Source: Wolfiporia cocos (Eukaryota; Basidiomycota; Agaricomycetes; Polyporales; Phaeolaceae). Taken from it: a stretch of DNA of 64,000 nucleotides. A program made the translations under genes and the position numbers. Positions 1-12,980 of this stretch are shown piece after piece (the stretch's first letter is position 1; every line of letters begins with the position of its first letter). The stretch lies in contig JACCLO010000005.1 of the NCBI GenBank assembly GCA_029448655.1, forward strand, positions 2,790,001 through 2,854,000, read 5' to 3'. The notes below the pieces were generated by a model that saw only the letters and a program-made list of their open reading frames with translations, was not told the origin of the DNA and did not search any database.

Positions 1-2484
1 AGCCGCCACTCTGCCTGGCGAGTGCACTTCACGCTGAAGAGTTTGCGAGCGCTGTGTCACCAATTATTGGCAATGAATTTTGCAAAGTAAGCAGTGCACC
101 GGGCGCAAGGCCAGGTTTCGATACGTATCATGTATACATAAGATGAACGAGACTCGGTATGTTCAGATGTCACCAAACATGCAGCGGCGTATGGTAGCGT
201 CAAACTGGCATGCTGGCAGCGTGAAGACTGCACCTCGACTTCCTGATGTGAAGCGTTTAGCGGCGACCGCCACACGATCGTCGTGTCGTGCCGATACCAC
301 ACAACCCCACCGCCCTCCTCCTGCCATCAGCGCTGATACTCGTCGCCGGGGTAACATATAGTAGCGGCCAAGCAGCAGCAGTCATAACGTTCCCACCTGG
401 CAAGACAGCCGTTACTCGAAGCGTTGAAACCGACGATAGACTAACACGGCATCCCGCTCGCTTGCCGAAGCTTGTAGCCTGTTGTCGACGGCAATCAGAT
501 TTGACGACACCGCGCGTCAAATCGCGGTGCTGCCGCCGGATGACCCATCCAGTTAGCGATGACTTGGCCTGCGGTACGCTGTCGCTTCAGAGAGCTGGGT
601 CCCAGAGGGCTCGCGTGCGATCTTCGCACGGGAGATCTTCCGCCGGAGTGTCCGGCGCAGTGCGGCCTACTGCTGCGTACTGCGCGACGGCGCTTAGGTT
701 TGGGTTGGCGAGCTACTGGTTCACCGTTTCTCCTTTCATGGCGAGAGAAAGATATATCGAGTTGCAGGAGAGGCAGTGCTGGTACAGGCATCCGCAGTGA
801 ATGCAATGTCATAATCGGCCATTGCGGCTTGCAGAGACCACTGAGGATGATGATCTTGGCGATAGGCTACGAAGAGAAGCAGAAGCTGATCCATCGGGCC
901 AAAGTCCCCGCTGGATATGAAAAGCGGCGGCTGGCATTGCTTTCGTAGGTATTCGAACCGTTAAAAGAATTGAACGATAGCTGCCTCGGGCTTAGCAATG
1001 AATGAGGCGTAGTGGCTGAAGCCCTAAGAGGCGGTGTGACATATTTGACACTCACCATCATATAGTGGCTTTTCGGTGTGAATAAGCTCATGCCTGTGCT
1101 ATACCTGCGTCTGATAGTGCGCCGCAGCAAGTATCCGCTGGCGTCTCAAAGCCGGAGTCAGTCGCTAGCTGTAGACACAGAAGCTGTGATGCGGTTTCCA
1201 AAGTCCAGCGCACGCCCGCCGCAGCTGAAACCGAGTCTGATGCCATGTCCAGGAACCGAGAAGGTGGCGATGCCAGTAACACAGTGGTCTATTCATTTTC
1301 TACTCTAACTGGGACGAGGAGAACGAGTAGGCACGATTGGAAATTCCGTCGATCGGTGTAAACCGATCGACAACTTCCTTGGAGACCAAGCCGGATTGTG
1401 CCTGCATACACATCCTCGCGGTCCATGCCGGACCCTTTTGTATGTAAAGCGAATCTTGACCTGTTGAGCAGCCAAGAGGTGGCGAAAAAAGCCGCCTCGA
1501 AGAATGCCATTCATCCGAGAGGCCAGGTCATCCAGGGGGAAATTTTGCGCTAGCCCGAGCCCTGTGTTCCGCAAACCAGCCTCGAGTGCTAGAGTGGACA
1601 AGGCATTCGCATTTGCAGCGCATAGCAATGTCAAAATCACTTCAGCGGCTGTACATGGCTGTACATTGATACCTGTCGTACAGTGGCATTGGCGATATCC
1701 CCCGGCCACTCCGCGCGCTGTTAGAGTTTGTCAACAGCCAGCGGTGTGTGAAGAGGCTGTAGCACGTCCACAACTTTTTGCAGCGTGATAGTTGTCGTGT
1801 CCAGCTAGGCCCGGCACATCAGAGTCGCCACTAACATCAATCCAGTGATGAATGAGCCCGCTCCGATATCAGTGTGTACGACAACAATTTCGAAGAAAGC
1901 AACGAGCACATGCGTCTCAAGAGAGAGCCATCAACCGTATATGCATTCGCACAACCTTGGCACCGTTCAGCAGCATAGCATTGACATGTGAAAGCGTGCT
2001 CACAAGGTTTGAGCACAGCCAACAACACGTTGTTCAGGCTCAGTAGCATTGGTCCGGAGAAGTAGATGGGAACAGATAGGAGTTGAGAAGCTCGCGCCAC
2101 CGGGATTGTACAAAAGCAGAGGGCACACAATGAAGAGGAAGATGCTATTCTTGGAATTTAGAGCGAGCCAGCGGGAGGCCCGGGATTGCCTAGCAACCCC
2201 CGGCCCAGCGGTGGCGGCATGTGGCGGCGGGCGGCGAGCAGGCTGAGGCATCGGCGGCTCGCCGGCACGTGCCGGAGTGACGCGCCGGAAATGGCAGGAG
2301 CACGGGACCAAAAGCGGAGATTAATGTTCTCAGACGGCATACAAGACCCGAGGGGTGTTCGGGGACCTGATCTGGCCCTCTCTCAAGTTGCCAACCGGCT
2401 GCGCGACCAGCTCTCTCAAGTCCACGTACGACGACCCCCCGCCGTCGACGACATCCCAAGGCCATCCCTTCATTACAAACCGCC
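1..2484. other. intergenic region upstream of the chitin synthase
   Basis: I see no supportable gene here. Open frames reach about 170 codons on both strands, but they overlap each other, have no recognisable motif and cannot be joined by convincing splice sites. The last few hundred bases are presumably the promoter and 5' leader of the chitin synthase that starts at 2485. Confidence 0.5.
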
Positions 2485-5400
2485 ATGGCCGAGGATCATC
2501 GACCGCCGCTCCCTTCTTTCGCCTCCCAGAGCTCAGTCACGCTGAGCGACAGTGGTGATCCGTTTGCCGACCGCCCTGGACGCCAGGTGGCCTTCCAAGA
2601 GCCTCCCATGTCAGCTTACGAGAGCTCAGTCTCTCTTCCACAAGAGTTTGGTGGTATGAGTGGCAACTATGATGACGACGATGTCGAGAAACTTCCTCTG
2701 ACCGCGGCTCAAGGTGGACTGTACCCTCCTGGGTAAGCATAGCGTGTCGCGTCACAGCGCGGCAATCATTGTCTGCTGGCCGCTCGCGATGCTGACGCAT
2801 TTGCGCTGCCTAGCCCCATCGACCCCAACGCCTACGGTGATCCCTACGACCGCCCAATTTCCGTGGTGTCGACGGGATCCTCTGGTGCGGAATCTGCATG
2901 GCGGAGACGACAGACCATCAAGCGCGGTGTGACACGTAAAGTCAAGCTCACGAAGGGTAATTTCATTACGGAGTATCCCGTTCCATCGCCCGTCTACAGC
3001 GCCTTTGAACCCAAATGGCTGAGCTCGAAAACGACAGAGTTCTCGTATGTCGTTTTCTTTCATTTGGTCTATATCAGGCGCCTCATTTATCAATCATTTC
3101 CGTAGGCACATGCGGTACACGGCAGCAACATGCGATCCGGATGACTTCTCGGAAGCCAATGGTTACTCATTGCGCACCAAGATGTATAACAGACAGACAG
3201 AGCTGCTGATCGCTGTCACGTCGTACAACGAAGACAAGACCTTGTACGCGCGTACGTTGCACGGTGTCATGTTGAACATCCGTGATATCTGCAAGACGAA
3301 GCAGTCGAAGTACTGGCGTCGTACTGCGGAGGAGGGTGTTCCTGGTTGGCAGAAGATTTGTGTCGCTTTGATCATCGACGGTCTGGAACCGATGGACAAG
3401 ACCGTTTTGGATATCCTCGCCACGGTTGGTGTCTACCAGGATGGTGTCATGAAGAAGCAAGTCGACGGCAAGGACACCGTAGCTCACATCTTCGAGGTTT
3501 GTCAATCGGCGATCCCGTGTTTAATATCTCTGATGATCTGCGCAGTACACCACGCAGCTCTCTGTGGATGCTACGCCACAGTTGATCCTGCCTCACGGTG
3601 ATGACCACTCTAACCTCGTGCCCGTCTCGATCATCCTGGTCATCAAGGCGAAGAACCAAAAGAAGATCAATTCCCACCGTTGGTTGTTCAACGGTATTGG
3701 TCGTATGCTGGAGCCGGAGATCTGTGTCCTTATCGACGCGGGTACCAAGCCCGGGCACAAGTCCATCTACTACTTGTGGGAAGCGTTCTACAACGACTCT
3801 CACCTTGGTGGATGCTGTGGTGAAATTCACGCCATGTTGGAAGGGGGTAGGAAGCTCCTGAACCCGCTAGTCGCCGCTCAGAACTTCGAATACAAGATGT
3901 CTAACATTCTCGGTTCGTGCCCCTTTACACACAGTCTTGAAGTCTTGCTTACGCATCATCGCAGACAAGCCCCTCGAGAGTAGTTTCGGTTATGTGTCCG
4001 TGTTGCCGGGTGCTTTCTCAGCGTACCGGTACCGTGCTATCCTCGGGCGGCCCTTGGAGCAGTACTTCCATGGTGACCACTCGCTCGCCGACCGTCTGGG
4101 TCCCAAGGGTATCTACGGAATGAACATCTTCACCAAGAACATGTTCTTGGCCGAGGATCGTATCCTCTGTTTCGAGCTCGTCGCGAAGGCTGGCGACCGG
4201 TGGACTCTGACGTACGTGAAGCCAAGTAAGGCCGAGACGGATGTCCCAGAATCTGCTGCTGAGCTGATCGGCCAACGTCGTCGTTGGCTGAACGGTTCGT
4301 TCGCCGCGTCGGTGGTAAGCATATCCTATCCGCCAGTCTGGAGCGTGCTCTCACGACATGTGTTTGTAGTACGGTGTTGTTAACTTCTTCAAGCTGTACA
4401 AGTCGGGACACGGTATCATCCGGATGTTCTTCTTCCACGTTCAGGGATTGGTATGTGGTATTTGCTGGATGCCCGGACTCGTGCTCACATCCTCGAATCG
4501 TAGTACAACGTCTTCAGTTTGATCTTCTCGTGGTTCGCGCTTGCCAACATCTGGTTGACGTTCTCCATTATCATTGATCTTCTCCCCTCGGATAATCTGG
4601 TGTTCTTCGGCACTGCGGATATTGTAAGCAGCTAGTGAAGCGTAGCACCGGCCTTGAGCTGACTCTTTGGATAGACACACTGGGTAAACGAAGTCTTGAA
4701 ATGGATTTACCTCGCGTTCCTTTGCATGCAGGTATGCGCCTCTTGGCTCCTGCTTTGGCGAGGATGTGCTCACTCACAATATTGCAGTTCGTGCTTGCTC
4801 TGGGTAACCGTCCCAAGGGTGAACGTATGGCATACACGATCACACTATGGTGAGTTCTTTGAAATGACTTTGGGCGAAGTGCTCAACTATTATAATCAGG
4901 GTATACGCCGTGCTTGCGTTGTACCTATTGGTTTGCTCGTTCGCATTGACAATAAAGGCGTTCATTGTAAGTTATTTCTTTCATGGAAAATATATTGAGG
5001 TCCTGAGACCAATCACCATGACAGGCTGTACCCAGTATGCTGAAGAACAAGACGGTCATGCAAATTGTCATTACGTTCTTTGAGCCGCCAGTTGGTGCCC
5101 TGATCGCCGCCATGGTATCCACCTACGGTATCTACGTGATCTCATCATTCCTCTACGTAAGTCAATCTCCAAAGTTATGATCTTCGGCAGCTGACGATTC
5201 GCAGCGCGACCCATGGCACATGTTCACAAGTTTCTTCCAATACTTGTGTCTGGCCCCGAGTTTCACGAACGTTTTGAACGTTTACGCGTTCTGTAACTTG
5301 CACGATGTGAGTAGGCTGATGTGGCGTGCGTGCAACCCAGACTTAACGGTATCTGCGTAGGTGTCTTGGGGTACGAAGGGTAGCGACAAGGCGGAGGCCC

Positions 5401-5873
5401 TGCCATCCGTCTCATCAAAGAAGGCGAAAGACGCCGAGACCGCCGTCGTTGAGGATGTTGCCAGGAGCAAGGAGGATCTCGATGCGCACTTCAAGGAGAC
5501 CGTCACCCGTGCCGTCACCAAGCTCGAAGTCAAGGAGGAGATCGAGAAGCCCACGATGGACGACGAGAACCGAACATTCCGTACACGTCTGGTCGCCTTT
5601 TGGATGCTCACAAACGCTATACTGTCCATCTCCGTGGAGAACCTGAACGGGTTGCCAAGTGGAAACGAGGAGGCAGACGAAGATGCACTGCACAAGAAGC
5701 AAAACATTTACTTCGCTGTAATTCTGTACTCGACGTTCGGGCTTGCTTGCGTGCGGTTCGCAGGGGTGAGCAGCCGTCGCTGTTGTCCACATTCGATCAT
5801 ATCTGACCGGTTTTCACAGTGCCTGTTCTACTTCTTCAAGCGTAATCTGTTCAGGTGCTGCCGGAGGAATTAA
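2485..5873 (+). CDS. chitin synthase, division 1 (probably class III)
   Basis: Integral membrane enzyme that polymerises UDP-GlcNAc into chitin at the plasma membrane. I model 14 exons: 2485-2732, 2814-3044, 3106-3496, 3546-3912, 3965-4314, 4370-4450, 4504-4623, 4675-4731, 4788-4849, 4900-4966, 5025-5156, 5205-5306, 5361-5765 and 5820-5873. They sum to 2667 nt, or 888 aa, a usual length for the family. The acidic, disordered N-terminus leads into the chitin synthase N-terminal region (VKLTKGNFI, then [14 protein letters not shown]). Catalytic landmarks are DAGTKPG near residue 354, EDR near 476 and QRRRWLNGS near 516. Hydrophobic segments follow (about 530-700), then a charged linker and a last membrane pair near the C-terminus. 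[14 protein letters not shown] favours class III; the class is inferred, while the family is certain. The start is the first in-frame ATG before a typical low-complexity N-terminus. Confidence 0.96.
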
Positions 5874-7888
5874 GGGAGTTTCGTCGCTGTCGTCGGGTTA
5901 CGGACATGGTCGTCATTCATTCATTACTATTACTCTACTGCTGCATCTCGGGACCACGGACATAATTCTTATGCAACTAGTCCCTCCATCATGATCTCAT
6001 CTCTGGTCCCTACTACATCTGTCCGCCTACTGCTGTTCGGTCGTTATAATAATGGAGAAGTTGCATATCCCAAAGCTGTACATTGGTTCGACACCCATGA
6101 CCGCGATGACATAGATAAATGCAAAACCCTTCACTACGAACTGCTCGACTGCGGACTGCGGACTGCGGACTGTGGACTGTGGACTGTGGACTTTGGGAGT
6201 GTTTAATGTCGACCGCACCGCCCGGATCTTTGAACTGTTATCAGGTATGGAGGCCCCTCAGGCCTTGGGCCTCAGCACCGGCGGCACAACGGGCTGCGAT
6301 TGTGCACAATCGGTTCCAGTGTGGTCTCGTTACAAGTGTGCTAGGACGCAATTGGGCACATACGTCATTGGGCAGACGGACGATATCCGACGAGAAGTGG
6401 CTTCATTCAAGCGGAATGCGAGAGCGTTGTGAGTTCGACAGTCGAGACGCAGGATGCAACAAGACCATCTGCACCTGGATCCTGACAGGGTCCGTGGGAT
6501 AGGGGTTTAGTCCAGCGTACATTCTCTGCAGCAGACGCGTCGCAAACAGCATCTTCTCTTCTGCTTCTGTCCACTTGTTTGACGCCCGCCTCAATTGCGT
6601 GCCGCACCTGCTAGTGGCTCGCCTAGCGCCAGGTAGTGTTCACGAGGCCGCGGGAATCGCGTCGAGGTTGGTAATGTAGAAGTAGAGCGATATCTGGACA
6701 CGCCCAATGCTGCCCGACACTGCCCGGATGCTAGAAAATGGAGGCGAAATGCTTTGTGAAGATGATGAAACGACGCATGAGTTTCGGCCGATGTCCTCTG
6801 GTCTATTGTCGCATTCTGAGCGGTGAGCAATGGAATGCAGCACACAAAATGCTAACGGCATCGTGATCTACAGCAGCATAATAAGCTGGAGTGGACTGAC
6901 TCGAGGCGGAATTGTGGCGTCCGCAGCAGCTCTCAACATTGTCCGAGTTCCATGCCCCAACGCCAGGGATCCTGTGAACATTGCGTTTCGGCGTCGCATC
7001 CTGGTGACGACCACAAGACCGGGTCACTGGTCTTTGCTGACTAGCCCAGGCCAAGCACCGAAGCAGCCTCGGCCACAGCAATAGCTCCGAGTCCTTCTGA
7101 GCATCGGACTCGGTGAGTAGGGGCAGGCGCTCAGGGTGAGCGTCAGGAAGTCGGAGTGTAAGACGAGGAAGATTCTCAGCCCTAGAATCGCTGAAGGTCA
7201 GAATCAAGGTTTGGTTTTGAGCAGTATTATAGCGCAATTCATTCACTTTGAGTTCTGCTTTGAGTTCTGGAGGCGGCCGGTTCAGCTGCAGACATTCGGG
7301 AAAAAGAATGGCCGCTCGCTGTGATATTATTTTGGGTTGGCGGGGAAGTGTTGGGAATCATATGTTGTGAACCGTCGGCTTCTGCACACCAGGTCAACTG
7401 ACGCTCAGCTTGAACGTGAGATATGCTCAGCTTGTCAAGATGCAATGCACCTATGTGCATGTGAAGAAGTCCCTGAACATGCATCGTATGTTTCGGGTTG
7501 ACGTGAGCTAGATTGCTATCCGGATGAAGAGGATGACATGACGATGACTATACTAGAGTATAGCTTCCGAGCACTTACCTAACAAAGTGCGCTCTCATCC
7601 AGACAGTCACTGTGCCGGGTCCGTGTTTGCTGACAGTTCAACCCCATTACATACCAAATGTGATCATCCATGTTCCGGAAAGCCTCTCATGTCTCATTTT
7701 CGAATGGTATGTGCGCATAAACAGTTTCATTGACGCACGAAGGTCCTATTCGGCAGAATACAATAGGTATAATTCAGACAGGACTACAAAAGCAAGGTGC
7801 GATGATCAATGCATAGAACAAGAAGAGGGATATTCGTACAAGTTAGAAAGTCTATATAATACATTGAGTCCTCCGGAGGGAAAGTTAA
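5874..7888. other. gene-poor stretch with a heptamer repeat
   Basis: Apart from the 7-bp tandem repeat at 6147-6195, I see nothing I can support. The open frames are short, lack motifs and do not join into a spliced product. Confidence 0.45.
6147..6195. repeat. tandem 7-bp repeat, seven units
   Basis: Seven consecutive 7-bp units: three GACTGCG, three GACTGTG and a final variant GACTTTG. The C-to-T change at one position splits the array into two blocks, as expected from local slippage. It lies about 270 bp downstream of the chitin synthase stop codon. Confidence 0.9.
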
Positions 7889-8416
7889 TCAGTTGAATGG
7901 GTTCTCGTCATCATTCATGCCATCAAGCTTCGAAGTCTCCGCTGGCACATCATTGGCGGGGCTATGACTGTCATCATCGGAAGTGGAGCTAGCCTCTTTC
8001 TGGGCGAGGAGAGGCTGCACAGGCTTTGCACCTCTAAAGAATGTTCAGCGGACGTATTTTCTAGACTCTCCACTTTGTGCACATACCGAGCGAAGTGTTT
8101 TTTCTTCGCAGCGCTAAGCCTCTGGCTGACTGGTGTCATCATTTTGTCTGTCGGCGAGACATATTTCGGGTTACTGCAGTTCGGACGGCATTGTTAGTAG
8201 GGACCCTGTGTTATTCGCGAGCCGTACATACTTCCCAGCGAGCCTCTTGGCAAATAGCGCCTTTACGCCCATTCCAGGTGCCTGAGCTGGAGCCTCGTTG
8301 GCATTGGCGCTATTGCCGAGGGGTGCTTGGGGCGGAACGACGCGTGCTGCCTGCGACGGGTTGTGCAGCGGTTGAACGTGCGCGGGAGACGCCTCGGGAG
8401 TTGCAGCGGTAGACAT
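7889..8416 (-). CDS. small Spo12-like protein
   Basis: Three exons on the minus strand, 8232-8416, 8087-8173 and 7889-8033, total 417 nt or 138 aa. Introns are 58 and 53 nt with GTATGT donors and CTGCAG and CTTTAG acceptors. The N-terminus is rich in A, P and Q. The centre carries SPTDKMMTPVSQRL followed by a basic AAKKKHF. The C-terminus is acidic and serine-rich and ends in DDENPFN. The central motif, with two proline-directed sites and a basic tail, resembles the short conserved box of Spo12-type mitotic-exit proteins. That assignment is inferred from pattern only. The gene itself is supported by clean splicing and a consistent reading frame. Confidence 0.65.
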
Positions 8417-8544
8417 AGCGAAAGAGCAGGAGTGTCGGGCTCAGTTGTGAGAAATTAACTTATCACCGAATAGAAACCGCGAGCTTGCAGATTAGGTTGT
8501 AGAAGTGGAAGTGGTAGGGGGGGTGAGCAACTTCAACTACGTGT

Positions 8545-8600
8545 CACGTGCGCGTAATAATTAAGCTTGACGCGTCTTGCATGTGATCGCGTTTGGCGCG
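8545..8600 (-). promoter_or_regulatory. E-box, MCB and E2F-like sites upstream of the Spo12-like gene
   Basis: Within 56 bp there are CACGTG (8545-8550), ACGCGT (8570-8575) and TTTGGCGCG (8592-8600). ACGCGT is the MluI cell-cycle box bound by MBF-type factors in fungi; TTTGGCGCG matches the E2F consensus. They lie about 130-185 bp upstream of the minus-strand start at 8416. Function is inferred. Confidence 0.45.
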
Positions 8601-11600
8601 TCTCCCGGCATACGCCTCGCGCTGCGTCACCACTACTTCAGCACTTACGCTCCGCCTGAATGCGAGCTAAGTTGATCCTCAACCCGCATATATGTATCGC
8701 TCTCCCTGACATTGAGAAACCATACGACCCCCTTCAGCTTCGCTCAGCAATGGTGGTGATGGCCTTTCTGTGAGCGACCTGCCAGTGATTGTACATGTCC
8801 GCTTCGAACTGACATTTCGCTGAAGCACAGTTGAAGCGTGTATATACACTGGCGTGCATCAATAGATGCCACTTAGCCTACTGCCGAGGTCGTGTAGGCG
8901 ACTGACAGACGTGTCGGTGAGATGCTGCGGGATACCCAGACTCCATGAAACATACTGGCTACCAGGTTCGTCGACAGGTTCGAAACATTCGCTGCATAAC
9001 AGTTGTTAAGTCCCACATGTTCTGGTTTTCTTTCCTGCATTTGTCACCGTGGGACCAAGGATGCAGGCGTTCCATGAAATAGCAATTCCAGAGTGCTTAC
9101 GATAAATGCACCGTAGGTGACAGGCTTGGTTCTATACAAGGATCCCACTCGGAGGATGCGAAGGTGGCTTGATCGGAGCGCCAATAGTACGCACGCAACG
9201 GCAACAAATCGTGGAGATAGTTTCCTGACGACTGCTTATCTCCCCAAGCTCATCAGGCACATTCTCTGCCTGCCTGAGAACATACCAGGTGCACAAACCG
9301 GACATGTGTCATTCGTTGCCTTCGAACCGTAAGATCTTTGCAGCTAGCGGCTGAGGTGGTCAGATTGCCGTAATAGTGTGACTGGCTATCTCATAGTTCC
9401 GTGAAACCTGATCAACGTGCATAGCCATCTCAGACAAGGTGGGGCCGCCCTCCCGCTTCTCTGCATTCGCACGTTCGCAACAAGAGCCACTAATAAGCTG
9501 AGCAAGCATCTCGCTGACAGTAAGCCAAACCGGTTGTTCTGGAGCAGACAGAGCTATTTGTAACTGACAATGCGCGGAAATGAACATGCCACGGCGACAA
9601 ATGTACATGTTGGCCCCGCGGCACCCGACGCTTTTGGTGCGCGATAAGTCCGTCTTCCTTCCGTCGCAAGCTCACTCGCTGAATCAACTTACGCGTATCA
9701 TCCCGGATGCCCATCAGCATCAGCGAGTTCTGCTCGCAGTGTGCGGAGGACCCTCATCACAAATCGCCACTAGATAAGCCGGCATTTAGCACCCAATCAG
9801 CCTATAACCGCCTCTGAGCGCGCCCTGGAGACCTCGATAGCCACCCACGGAGGCGGTAGCTATGACACGACCTGGGAATGCTGATGCATCGCGGTCTGCC
9901 TGAGCAGCTGGCTCGGATGACAGATGTGCATACGCGTGCATGCCGGCTTCTCAGGAGTCTGGCAGAACGGTACCGGTAACTCCACGGAGCGCAGACTAAA
10001 GTCTGACTCTGTTCCAGGCGCGCGCAATCATAAGTCGCCAAAGCGCGAGAGTCCTACTATTTCGGACTTTGCTCTGCGGGATCCCAGAGTGCACCGCGCG
10101 CCGCACAGGGCAAACTCCGGGATACGATTCATGTCCGCACGTAGAGGACGGATGCGCCACGGCCATCACCTATCTTATGCGGTGCGAGTGACCAACTCGA
10201 GCGCCCTGATACGCCGCAGTTCGAGCTGTCTTGCCGACGAGGTCCCAACAGGAAGTAGTGCGCACGGATATATCGCGCATCCCGGTCTGTCCGCATCTAC
10301 ACTCATGACAACTCTCCTCAACATTGGTACCTGTGGCTTAGTCTCGGTGTCTAACATCGCCTTCCAAGGCGATCCGTTCCCTTGGTCTTTTCTCGGAGAG
10401 ACCATTCATGTGATTATCGGACTTGGGCACTGTCTGTAAGTTCATGCCCTACTTCGTAGTGGCGCTTTCGTAATAGATCGTCGTCGCGTATGCGTCCGTA
10501 ATTGCACGGGTCCTTTGTGGACGAACGCGTCTGATGGACCGCCCGTACTCTGATGACTTCGGGAGTACATCCTCAAATGAAGGGCCAGACCAATAGCAAA
10601 ACGCGCTCGATCTTTTTGACCGCCTTCTTCGCGTCTGCCTGGCACAACGCAAGTGCAGCTGCTTGGCGTACAGAAAAAGACAACCGTCGGACTCTATGCC
10701 GGATTGGACCGCCCCGCATCTCGATGCAACCGAGCACGCGGCAGTTGAGCTTTGAGAGATTCACAGCGCTATTACACCCGATTACACGGGTATTCGCGGG
10801 CGTTATGCACTTGTCAGGCCCTGGAGCGGGCACCAGAGGAAGGAGTGCCTTCGGCGGAGCCAATTGCAGGCCGTGCGTTACGACAGACGAGGGCCACTGC
10901 ATGTGCGCGAGAGCCAGCGATGGCATTCATCCGCCTACCATCGATCCGAAACTTGATTGATCGCGGCGGAATCATTGCACGCCTAGACTGTCGCAAGGGG
11001 CGTTGGAGAACGCGGGGAAGGAGAGCCAGAAAGAGGAATTTGCTTGCCGTGCTGCGCCAAAAAAATAATAGAAATGAAACATGGAGTGATTGGGCTGTCA
11101 CCGGACCGCAGAGCGCGAGCAGGTGAGGAGAATGGAATGGCGTTAGGACGTACTGGAACGTAAACTCGGCAAGAAGGATGCGGGCGCTGGGGCAAGCGGG
11201 CCCGGAGCTTGGTGGGCAGCGCGCATGGCGGTCACGGTGCACGAGGAGAGCGAGACACGGCCGAAGAGGGAGGGAGGGGAAACTGCGACACTCGCTGCCT
11301 ATTCGGGCTCGGATCTGGGTCTCAACATTCGACCGCGCAGTTAAAAGGTAAAACGGTTCAGCGCGCAAATGAACGCTTTCCCTGCTGTCTGGCCCCTCTT
11401 CGGCGCATATATCCATCCATCGTGATATTAGATAGACGGAGCAGCACAAGCCCGCGCCCGACCGTCGCAGCGGATAAACGACACGGATCATCTGGTGGCA
11501 CTCGTCCTGGGGTCTCGCGCACGCCCCTCATAACATTTCCACCACCGTTCCTCTCCCCTAATTGCTCTCTTTAATCCCCTCTCCTTCTTTCTCTCTGGCT

Positions 11601-11607
11601 TTTAGTC
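8601..11607. other. long gene-poor stretch upstream of Rheb
   Basis: Three kilobases with no gene I can support. Overlapping open frames of 70-225 codons exist on both strands, but none shows a domain, repeat or credible exon chain. The last about 250 bp before 11608 are pyrimidine-rich and probably form the Rheb promoter and leader. Confidence 0.45.
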
Positions 11608-12429
11608 ATGGCTGGTGACATTCTCAGGAAGAGAAAGATTGCTGTTCTTGGTTCTCGTTCAGTTGGTGCGCCGTAACCCCTGTCCTCAGCGCACGCGACC
11701 GCGCTCACCACCCGCCACCTCAGGGAAATCCTCGCTCGTTATCCAGTTCATTGAGAACCACTTTGTCGACTCCTACTATCCTACTATCGAGAGCACGTTC
11801 TCCAAGAGCATCAACTACAAGGGCGTCGAGTACGACTGTGACATCATCGACACCGCTGGCCAGGTATGCAGCGCTTCTACTACCCGGCTGCCATGTCATT
11901 CACCCGGCCGCCTCTCTAGGACGAGTACACTATCTTGAACTCGAAACACGCTATTGGCATCCATGGCTTTGTCCTCGTCTACTCGGTCACGTCACGCAAG
12001 TCGTTCGACATGGTCCAGGTAGTTTACGACAAGATTGTTAACTTCTGTGGTATGAACGCCATTCCCTGTGTCATCGTGGGTGCCAAGACGGATCTGCAGC
12101 AAAGGTACGTCTCGGAACAGACTGCGTAGGCTGTCCTACCGCTGCAGACCTCTCGCCCACATTTTCGTTTCCCTCACAGCAAATCCAGACAGGTCGCTCC
12201 GGATGAGGGGCAGAAGCTTGCTGACAGCCATCGTGCTGCGTGGGTCGAGACTAGTGCGAAGAACAACGTCAACGTTGGTAAGTGGCTCTCGTCACGCCGT
12301 CAAAATTTGCCGCTGAACTGGCACAACGTCGCAGCCAAGGTGTTTGAGCTATGTTTACAAGAGATCGAGAGGCAATCACCAAATAGCAAGAACACAGAAC
12401 CGCCTGCCAGCAGATGCATCATTATGTGA
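11608..12429 (+). CDS. rhb1: Rheb family small GTPase
   Basis: Ras-superfamily GTPase that activates TORC1 when GTP-bound. Five exons: 11608-11665, 11724-11863, 11920-12104, then one starting at 12189 (or at 12180 with an alternative acceptor) to 12277, and 12335-12429. The product is 188 or 191 aa. The P-loop reads GSRSVGKSS. The arginine in the Ras Gly12 position is diagnostic of Rheb. The effector region reads YYPTIESTFSK, G3 is DTAGQ, G4 is GAKTDLQ and G5 is TSAKNN. The C-terminus CIIM is a CAAX farnesylation signal. Both candidate acceptors for exon 4 keep the frame and differ by three codons, so the exact junction is uncertain. Confidence 0.96.
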
Positions 12430-12980
12430 TGTGACAGACTTTCTTTTCTTTTCTCCTGGCACGTTGCATCGATTCATAGAACCATTCACACATCTTTCCT
12501 TGCCCCCGCGCCACCCTTATTGCATCAATCCTCACCTGCCTGTCCTGCTGCATTGCTGTCGTCGCCTAATCCCTATTCTCCTTGCGACCATGTCGCGTTC
12601 CTATGGGGTCCTCTTTTGTATATTGGACTGTTGGATTCTAACATTTATACAGCCGTCCTGCCTCTGTCCCCTATCCTTACGCCTATTATGTAAAGCCTGT
12701 ATGAGTGTTGTCTTTGTCTGCAGTCCCTTTACCTACCCTGTACACGATCTCCCAGGAGGTACCTAATTACATCGCATGACTGCTCCTCAATCAGCTAATC
12801 CACTTTGAGCGACATTAGCAGCCAATGCCAATGTACAATCACGAAAGGTACGTCAACATGCGGATGGCATCGGAATTCAGATGTTACAAGGTACTTAGTC
12901 GTATCTATATTCACAGACGCTCCTAAGACGCTCCTACTAGTACAGGTGATAATCTTGTCTGCCGCCCAAGTGCTAGCGAC
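12430..12980. other. convergent intergenic region
   Basis: Lies between the 3' ends of Rheb (+) and beta-mannosidase (-). It is pyrimidine-rich and presumably holds the two 3' untranslated regions. I see no gene. Confidence 0.5.

Noticed and set aside
288..800. A 170-codon open frame upstream of the chitin synthase
   Set aside because: Low sequence complexity, no domain, equally long overlapping frames on the other strand, and no splice partners.
6803..7246. A 147-codon minus-strand open frame
   Set aside because: No family match or credible introns. Kept only as part of the gene-poor region.
8965..8985. GGTTCGAAA, resembling a tRNA B box
   Set aside because: The stem positions do not pair and no A box lies at the right distance.
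10814..11491. A 225-codon minus-strand open frame upstream of Rheb
   Set aside because: It starts in a GC-rich region where long frames arise by chance, overlaps the probable Rheb promoter and shows no recognisable motif.
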